Shown here: positions 58,660 through 64,000 of the stretch, one piece after another | How the letters are laid out: each line of letters opens with the position of its first letter | Position numbering within the stretch: position 1 is the first letter of the stretch | Origin: Hyphomicrobiales bacterium | GTDB taxonomy: Bacteria > Pseudomonadota > Alphaproteobacteria > Rhizobiales > Beijerinckiaceae | Direction: 5' to 3' | DNA: 64,000 bases | NCBI GenBank assembly: GCA_930633525.1 | Contig: CAKNFP010000001.1 | Location: 1,714,001 to 1,778,000 of the forward strand | The notes under the pieces: generated by a model | What the model saw: the letters and a program-made list of their open reading frames with translations, nothing else | Databases searched by the model: none | Told to the model about the DNA's origin: nothing | Position numbers and translations under genes: made by a program

Positions 58660-58679
58660 ACGGGGCCCGGAGGCCCCGT
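58660..58679. terminator. GC-rich hairpin after the amino-acid binding protein gene
   Basis: ACGGGGCC (58660-58667) and GGCCCCGT (58672-58679) with a four-base loop, 38 bases beyond the leftward stop at 58717. The following bases on the minus strand are only moderately T-rich. Confidence 0.6.
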
Positions 58680-58716
58680 CGTGGTCTATACTGCACCGTA
58701 TTGGTCTTTGCTGGCG

Positions 58717-59796
58717 TCAGCGCATCGGCGGGGCATAGAGAATGCCGCCCATGCTCCAGAGCTGGTTGAGGCCGCGCGGAATGCCGAGCTTCGATTGCAC
58801 ACCGAGATTACGCTCGTACATCTCGGCATAATTGCCGGAAGCCTTGACCGCCTGCTGGGCCCAGCCGTCGCCAAGTCCAAGCATCTTGCCGAGCCCGCCT
58901 TCGGCACCCATGAAGCGGCGCACGTCAGGCTTGGTGGACCCTTGCGCCTCGGTGAGATTGATGCTGGAAATCCCCAACTCCTCGGCGTTGACGAGGGCAA
59001 AATTCACCCACTGCACGATGTTCGACCAAGCCACGTCATCGCTGCGCGTGACCGGGCCTAGAGGCTCCTTGGAGATCACGTCCGGCAAAACGACGGCTTC
59101 CCCCGGCTTGGCAAGCTTCAGCCGTTCGGCATAGAGGGCCGACTGGTCGCGGGTCAGCACGTTGCATTGCCCGGCCTCGAACGCCTTGAGGGCTTCGGCG
59201 GCGCTCGGGAAGCTCAACTCCTCGTAGGTTATGGAATTGGCGCGGAAATAGTCCCCGAGATTGAGCTGAGTCGTGGTTCCCGCTTCCACGCAAACCTTTG
59301 CCTTATCCAGCTCGAGCGCTGAGGACACATCGAGATTGCGCGCCACCATGAAGCCCTGGCCATCGTGGTAGGTTATACCCGCGAAGGTGAGGCCGAGGCC
59401 GGCTTCACGCTCGAGCGTCCAGGTCGAGTTGCGTGAAAGAAGGTCGACACGGCCGTCCTTCAGCGCCTTGAAGCGCTCGCTGGCCGAAAGAGGTACGAAG
59501 GTGACCTTGGCGCGATCGTCAAAGATGGCTCCGGCGACCGCGCGGCAGAAGTCGACGTCGAAGCCCGACCATTGGCCCTGGGCGTCCTTTTCCGAAAAGC
59601 CGAAAAGGCCCTCGCTGACGCCGCATTGCAGTTGCCCGCGCTGCTTGACGGTGTCGAGCGTCGCGGCTGAGGCGACCGGGGCCAGAAGGCATGCCGCGGC
59701 GACGCCGGCCGCTGCCGCGAGGGCGCGGCGCATGCGCCTCTTCGCTATCCGCGTGGTTTCATGGAACCCGGCGCGGGATTGGGCCGCTTGCAGCAT
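58717..59796 (-). CDS. General L-amino-acid ABC transporter binding protein (AapJ/BztA type)
   Basis: 359 residues with AGGAG nine bases before the ATG at 59796. Signal peptide RRALAAAAGVAAACLLAPVA, then ATLDTVKQRGQLQCGVSEGL, the AapJ-type opening, WSGFDVDFCRAVAGAIFDD, DLLSRNSTWTLEREAGLGLT, and the closing GNYAEMYERNLGVQSKLGIP. It captures amino acids in the periplasm for an AapQMP-type transporter, but the permease and ATPase genes are not beside it. Confidence 0.92.
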   Translation of the reverse strand: MLQAAQSRAGFHETTRIAKRRMRRALAAAAGVAAACLLAPVASAATLDTVKQRGQLQCGVSEGLFGFSEKDAQGQWSGFDVDFCRAVAGAIFDDRAKVTFVPLSASERFKALKDGRVDLLSRNSTWTLEREAGLGLTFAGITYHDGQGFMVARNLDVSSALELDKAKVCVEAGTTTQLNLGDYFRANSITYEELSFPSAAEALKAFEAGQCNVLTRDQSALYAERLKLAKPGEAVVLPDVISKEPLGPVTRSDDVAWSNIVQWVNFALVNAEELGISSINLTEAQGSTKPDVRRFMGAEGGLGKMLGLGDGWAQQAVKASGNYAEMYERNLGVQSKLGIPRGLNQLWSMGGILYAPPMR

Positions 59797-59884
59797 GGTC
59801 TTCGTTCTCCTGGTCGCCCGTCTGTGGTCATTCGAGAGCCCGGCGCGTGTTGCGCCGGGTAGTCTTTGTCGTAGCCGCCGCGAA

Positions 59885-60538
59885 TCAGATCGTGGCGCCG
59901 TGGCGGATGATCACCTTCGTGCCGACAGGGACCCGCTCGTAAAGATCGATGATGTCACCATTGGCCAGGCGGAAGCATCCCGAAGAAATCGCATGGCCGA
60001 TCGTTTCGGGCTGATTGGTGCCGTGAATGCGGAACACCGTCGAGCCGAGGTAGAGCGCGCGCGAGCCCATGGGATTGCCGGGGCCTCCCGCCATGAAACG
60101 GGGCAGGTAAGGCTGGCGGGCGATCATTTCCGGCGGCGGACGCCAGTCCGGCCATTCCGCCTTGCGGCTGACATTGACGAGACCCGACCACTGGAACCCC
60201 TCGCGGCCGACGCCGATGCCGTAACGGAGCGCCCGGTTGTTGCCCTGCACGAGATAGACAAAGCGCTCCGAGGTATGGATGACAAGCGTTCCGGGCTTCT
60301 CGGTGCTGCGGAAGAAGACCATCTGGCGCGCATAGGGGCCGTCATTGATCACGACCTCTTCGGTCGAGACGCGGCCGGGCTCATCGCCGATGTCGAGGGT
60401 TTCCTTGCCCGGGATGCGTGGCGCGTTTTGAGCGAGGGCAGCCCCTGCGACAAGAGCCGAGAGGGACAGCCCGGCGAGAACGGTGAGGGCCGCTCTCGCC
60501 GTGGACCGCAGAGCGGACACGTGTTTGTCCTTGAGCAT
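59885..60538 (-). CDS. L,D-transpeptidase (YkuD domain)
   Basis: 217 residues from the ATG at 60538. Signal peptide (STARAALTVLAGLSLSALVA, GAALAQ). YkuD domain from about residue 85: TLVIHTSERFVYLVQGNNRA, YGIGVGREGFQWSGLVNVSR, FRIHGTNQPETIGHAISSGC with the catalytic His and the Cys of SSGCFRLAN. Periplasmic enzyme that forms 3-3 cross-links in peptidoglycan or links lipoproteins or barrels to it. Confidence 0.93.
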   Translation of the reverse strand: MLKDKHVSALRSTARAALTVLAGLSLSALVAGAALAQNAPRIPGKETLDIGDEPGRVSTEEVVINDGPYARQMVFFRSTEKPGTLVIHTSERFVYLVQGNNRALRYGIGVGREGFQWSGLVNVSRKAEWPDWRPPPEMIARQPYLPRFMAGGPGNPMGSRALYLGSTVFRIHGTNQPETIGHAISSGCFRLANGDIIDLYERVPVGTKVIIRHGATI

Positions 60539-60572
60539 TCTGTACTCCACTTGGTACCTGCTGCGACCGTTG

Positions 60573-61151
60573 TCAGTTGCCGCAGCGCGCGAAAATGAAG
60601 GTGCCGTAGCGGCGATTCGCGTCCGGATCGACGAAGCGCATGACGAGCAGCTCGCCATTGTAGGAGAGCACTTCGCGATCCTGCGGATGGCCGGCCGGAG
60701 CCTCGAAGCCAATGTAGGTCTTGCCGTCAGGACCGCGCTTGAGCGCCAGCTCATAGAGCTGTGCGTCGTCAGCGACATGCATCATCACACCATTGGTCGG
60801 GCCTTTGGTGATGACATAAGGCTGGCCGCATTGTGAGCGAGCCTGAGCCTCTGTGCGCTTGCGATCCTTCTCATCGTGGAACGAGGCGATGCCCCAGCGC
60901 CCGACAAGCTGGTCGCGGGTGATCGCAAGCCCCGTTGTCGCCGATTGGCTCATGCTCTGCCGCTCTTCAGGCATGATGGCGCAACCGGCCAGCGTGAGGC
61001 CGCTCAGAATCAGGGCTGCGATGGTGGCTGTGCCAGAGCGCGGGCGCCGCAAGGCTTGAGCGGACAAGTCTTGAGCCGACAAGGCTTGGGAGGGCTTGTC
61101 CGGTTGAGCCACCATGATGGCTCGGCCGCCAATAGAATCTAGCCCGTGCAT
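60573..61151 (-). CDS. Lipoprotein of unknown function
   Basis: 192 residues from the ATG at 61151, preceded by GGGAGG five bases away. A long N-terminus (about 40 residues) precedes the export segment ATIAALILSGLTLAGCAIMP, whose LAGC is a lipobox, so the mature lipoprotein is about 132 residues. A start nearer the lipobox is possible. QLVGRWGIASFHDEKDRKRT, SQCGQPYVITKGPTNGVMMH and TYIGFEAPAGHPQDREVLSY suggest a small beta-barrel fold found in Hyphomicrobiales. It lies 34 bases before the transpeptidase gene, so the two may be co-transcribed. Confidence 0.8.
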   Translation of the reverse strand: MHGLDSIGGRAIMVAQPDKPSQALSAQDLSAQALRRPRSGTATIAALILSGLTLAGCAIMPEERQSMSQSATTGLAITRDQLVGRWGIASFHDEKDRKRTEAQARSQCGQPYVITKGPTNGVMMHVADDAQLYELALKRGPDGKTYIGFEAPAGHPQDREVLSYNGELLVMRFVDPDANRRYGTFIFARCGN

Positions 61152-61351
61152 CGTTCCTCCCACCTCTCAGCACTGTAGCGTCAGCATTGCTTTTGCTGTG
61201 CAATCCTGACGTCTAGCATAAGCTATAGTATGAGAAGGTGATGACGGAAAGAGCAAGACGCACTGCGGCGCGGTCTTGCCACGCGGCCGGTGGCCTTCGT
61301 CTGGAAGGGCGCGGCGGAGCCGGGAGCCCCTCCGCCTCGCCATGAATATCC

Positions 61352-63208
61352 CTAATGTTCTCTGAATGCGCCGGACATTGCGTCAGTGAGGGGTCTCATG
61401 AGGTAGCTCATGACGGTTCGCTCGCCGGTATTGAAGATGATTTCGGCGGGCATTCCGGGTCTGAGGCGTCCCTTGAGTTCGGGGGGGATATCGGTATCGG
61501 CGACGGAGATGAGGGCGAGGTAGTAGGGCTCGCGGGTTTGCTCGTCGACGAGGCGGTCGCGGGAGACGTTGCGCAGGGTGCCGAGGATGAGGGGTGTGGT
61601 GCGCGAGTGGAAGGCCGGGAAGCGGACTTCCGTTGAGGTTTCGGTCCTGAGGTTGTCGATGTCGGTGACCTGGACGCGGGCCTCGATGACGAGCTCGTCG
61701 TCCTGGGGGACGATTTCGACGAGGGTATCGCCGGGGCGCGCGACGGCGCCGACGGTGAAGATGCGCTGGTTGATGTTCTGGGCCTCGCCGCCGCGCGGCG
61801 CGCGGATTTCGGTACGGCGCAGGACATCCTCGGTGACGTTGAGCTTCTCGCGCATGTCGCCGAGCTTCTGGCGGACATCGAGGAGCTGGGCGCCGACCTC
61901 CTCGATGAATTTCTGGCGGGTCTGGGTCGCCTGCAGGTTCATCTCGCCGATGTTGTTCTGGGCCTTGGCGGCATCGGCGAGGTTGCGGCCGACGACGCCG
62001 TCGAGGCGGGCCTTCTCGCGCTCCAGCGCCGACTGGCGGGTCTTCGGGACGAGGCCCTTGAGGGCGAGTTCGCGGATGCCGACGAGTTCGTCGTTGATGA
62101 AGTAGAGCTGCTGCTCGGCGGATTTGCGTTCGCGGTCGAGGCCGTCGATCTCGGCCTTGAGCTGGTCGACGCGGCCGTTGATGATATTGAGCTGGCCGGT
62201 GATGGAGGCGCGGCGGTCGGTGAACTGGGCGGTCTCGTCGGTGATGACGCGCTTGACCACCGGGTCGTCGGGATGGCTGGCGAGGAGGGGAGGGAAGGTG
62301 ATCTTCGGAGCGTCGTCGCGCTCGGCGACGAGGCGGGCCTCGAGCGCCAGGCCGGCATAGACCTGGTTGCGGACCGCGTCGCGGTTGGCGAGCGCTGTGG
62401 TGTCCTCGAGGCGGAACAGGAGGTCGCCCTCCTCGACCTTCTGGCCTTCGCGGACCTTGATCTCCTTGATGATGCCGCCTTCCAGATGCTGCACGACCTG
62501 GCGCTTGCTCTCCACGGAGATGACGCCCGGCGCCACGACGCCGGCGTCGATATTGGCGAGCGCCGCCCAGCCGCCCATGACACCGAAGGTGAAGATGATG
62601 ATGGCATAGCCGGTCAGCGCGATGCGGCGGAAGTCGCTGTCGGGCTTGCCGGGGGAGCTGGTGCCGCCGTTGCCGCCTTCCGCCTTGTCGCGCTTGCCCC
62701 TGCCCAGGCTGAGGGCGGCATCGAGGGCCTTTTCGAGGAAGGGCAGCCTGCGCCCGGCCTTGTCCGGCTGGGCGTTGGCGAGGGCGCCGGCTCCACCCTG
62801 TCCGGGGTTGCCTTGTCCTGGATTACCTTGGATGGCCTCATGCGCCGGCACCTTCACCGGGGTGATGGCGGCGAAGGGGACCGAGCCGCTGGCACCGGAA
62901 CCGCTCGTCTGTGGATCCCTTGCCAATCCCCCTTCTGGCGCGTGGCTGGCGGCGGGTTGCGCGCCGGCCGCAAGGGGAGGGGCCGGCTGGCTCATCGCGG
63001 GCTGGCTCATCATGGGCTGGTTCATCGCTGGCTGGCTTGCAGCCTGGCCCGGCGGAATGGGCTTGCCGAAGGTCAGCGGCCGTGGAAAGCGGGCGCTCTC
63101 GCTGTCGGCGCCGGCCGGGACGCCGCCGGGGGCGGGCTGATGGGGAGCCTGCCCTGTCTGGGCATTGACCGGCTGGGCATTCACCGGGGGGATCTTCTGC
63201 TCGGACAT
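61352..63208 (-). CDS. Type I secretion membrane-fusion protein (HlyD/PrtE family) with long N-terminal extension
   Basis: 618 residues from the ATG at 63208; the family usually has 430-480. The first about 200 residues are low complexity (Pro, Gln, Ala, Gly; repeats of NAQP, MSQPA and GNPGQ) and cytosolic. One membrane helix, ALTGYAIIIFTFGVMGGWAA, leads to SVESKRQVVQHLEGGIIKEI, VREGQKVEEGDLLFRLEDT, a long coiled coil (about 300-460), and the late beta-domain GTLRNVSRDRLVDEQTREPY to RPGMPAEIIFNTGERTVMSY. Links the inner-membrane ATPase to a TolC-type outer channel. Confidence 0.92.
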   Translation of the reverse strand: MSEQKIPPVNAQPVNAQTGQAPHQPAPGGVPAGADSESARFPRPLTFGKPIPPGQAASQPAMNQPMMSQPAMSQPAPPLAAGAQPAASHAPEGGLARDPQTSGSGASGSVPFAAITPVKVPAHEAIQGNPGQGNPGQGGAGALANAQPDKAGRRLPFLEKALDAALSLGRGKRDKAEGGNGGTSSPGKPDSDFRRIALTGYAIIIFTFGVMGGWAALANIDAGVVAPGVISVESKRQVVQHLEGGIIKEIKVREGQKVEEGDLLFRLEDTTALANRDAVRNQVYAGLALEARLVAERDDAPKITFPPLLASHPDDPVVKRVITDETAQFTDRRASITGQLNIINGRVDQLKAEIDGLDRERKSAEQQLYFINDELVGIRELALKGLVPKTRQSALEREKARLDGVVGRNLADAAKAQNNIGEMNLQATQTRQKFIEEVGAQLLDVRQKLGDMREKLNVTEDVLRRTEIRAPRGGEAQNINQRIFTVGAVARPGDTLVEIVPQDDELVIEARVQVTDIDNLRTETSTEVRFPAFHSRTTPLILGTLRNVSRDRLVDEQTREPYYLALISVADTDIPPELKGRLRPGMPAEIIFNTGERTVMSYLMRPLTDAMSGAFREH

Positions 63209-63452
63209 CAACCACGCTCCAGCGTCACACACAGGCTCCGGCCGGGAGACAGCGCCGGAGAAACAACAGGGACCACAGCTGTACGGACCACGATGGCGGC
63301 CGGGACAGCGATCAAATAGACACCGGCGCCGCCGCTCGCCAGAGGAAGCCCGCCGGCTCCGATCACATCGGTGTTAGTCTCGGGCATCCGCTACCGGCTT
63401 TCGGCTTCGACGACCGGCTTCGGCATCGATGCGGTATCGCCGTTCTGTCGTC

Positions 63453-64000
63453 TCAGCCCGGCGCGGCCGCCGCGGCGATGCCGGGCTGGCCGGGAGCCGC
63501 CGTCATCGGTCCTGCGCCCTGCGGCCCGACGATGCGCGGCCCGAGTACCTTGGCCAGCACCTCGTCGCGCGGCCCGAAGGCCTGCACGCCGCCTTCCGCC
63601 AGCACCAGGATGGCATCGCACAAGGCCAGCGAATTGGTCTTGTGGCTGATCAGGATGACCGTGCATCCGGCCATCTTCAACTGCCGGATCGCCGCCATCA
63701 GCGCCTGCTCGCCGGCCGCGTCGAGGCTCGCGTTCGGCTCGTCCAGCACCAGGATCGGCGGCGAACCGTAAAGCGCCCGCGCCAGACCGACGCGCTGGCG
63801 CTGGCCGCCCGACAGGGCCTGCCCACCTTCGCCGATCTGCGTGTTGTAGCCATCCGGCAGCCGCTGGATCATCTCATGCACGCCGGCCAGCTGCGCCGCC
63901 CCCACGATTCCCGCCTCGTCCATGTCGCCGAAGCGCGCGATGTTCTCGGCGATCGAGCCGGAGAACAGCTCCACGTCCTGCGGCAGATAGCCGAGGAAGC
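63453..64000 (-). CDS. Type I secretion ABC transporter ATPase (PrtD-like), N-terminus outside window
   Basis: The last about 182 residues of an exporter ATPase: FLGYLPQDVELFSGSIAENI, RFGDMDEAGIVGAAQLAGVH, GYNTQIGEGGQALSGGQRQR (signature), PPILVLDEPNASLDAAGEQA (Walker B), TVILISHKTNSLALCDAILV (switch His), and a Gly/Ala/Pro-rich tail. LPQ-VELF-GSIAENI is the PrtD/HasD type. It is upstream of the HlyD-like gene on the same strand with 244 bases between. Confidence 0.93.
   Translation of the reverse strand, partial: FLGYLPQDVELFSGSIAENIARFGDMDEAGIVGAAQLAGVHEMIQRLPDGYNTQIGEGGQALSGGQRQRVGLARALYGSPPILVLDEPNASLDAAGEQALMAAIRQLKMAGCTVILISHKTNSLALCDAILVLAEGGVQAFGPRDEVLAKVLGPRIVGPQGAGPMTAAPGQPGIAAAAAPG

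Overview
The window looks like chromosomal DNA of a high-GC alphaproteobacterium, most likely of the Hyphomicrobiales (Rhizobiales). The grounds are a short-type ProS next to lolC-lolD, a two-domain cold-shock protein followed by a DUF192 protein, an Omp25/31-type porin, a ppx-rlmE pair, an AapJ/BztA-type amino-acid binding protein, and a histidine pathway that uses HutF and HutG. The species cannot be fixed from the sequence alone.

Layout. 0-7.1 kb: histidine utilisation, hutI-hutH-hutG-hutU leftward and hutF-hutC rightward, around a shared operator region. 7.1-14.6 kb: zwf, mfd, an acyltransferase-like membrane protein, eda. 14.7-25.9 kb: cold-shock protein, DUF192 protein, proS-lolC-lolD, DUF2189 membrane protein, a small secreted protein, a 42-residue membrane protein, porin, ppx-rlmE. 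25.9-34.0 kb: MFS exporter, guaB, a MAPEG protein, an RsmB-like methyltransferase, a GNAT protein, guaA.

Accessory region, about 34.0-49.6 kb. A P4-type tyrosine integrase lies directly downstream of guaA, a known island insertion site. A 12-base motif (TGACGGTACTTT) occurs three times in front of the integrase and once at 45.5 kb. A second motif pair, CTATCGnnATCTATCG, lies outside it in inverted orientation at both ends. I infer an element of about 11.5 kb between 34.1 and 45.6 kb. It carries defence genes in various states of decay: HsdM with a truncated HsdS and no HsdR, an AbiEi-like antitoxin with only a stub of its toxin, an orphan Phd antitoxin, and an intact OLD-family ATPase-TOPRIM nuclease. 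A complete IS21-family element sits between two half genes and lacks a visible target duplication, so it probably marks a deletion. From 45.7 to 49.6 kb lies a second, decayed mobile segment: trbL and trbF pseudogenes, pieces of two large genes, an intact VapBC-like pair and the tail of a UdgX-like uracil-DNA glycosylase.

49.6-64 kb returns to ordinary genes: a Cys-cluster regulator, a PACE exporter with a divergent LysR regulator, ybaK, sodB, an ArsR-AHSA1 pair, a second clpP, Nudix, GNAT, a GntR regulator divergent from a BenE transporter, a solitary amino-acid binding protein, a YkuD transpeptidase, a lipoprotein, and the adaptor and ATPase of a type I secretion system running off the right edge.

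No rRNA, certain tRNA or CRISPR array was seen. The most promising items for follow-up are the guaA-linked element with its mirrored end motifs, the solo OLD nuclease among decayed defence systems, the two small minus-strand genes, and the tRNA-like structure at 36.0 kb.
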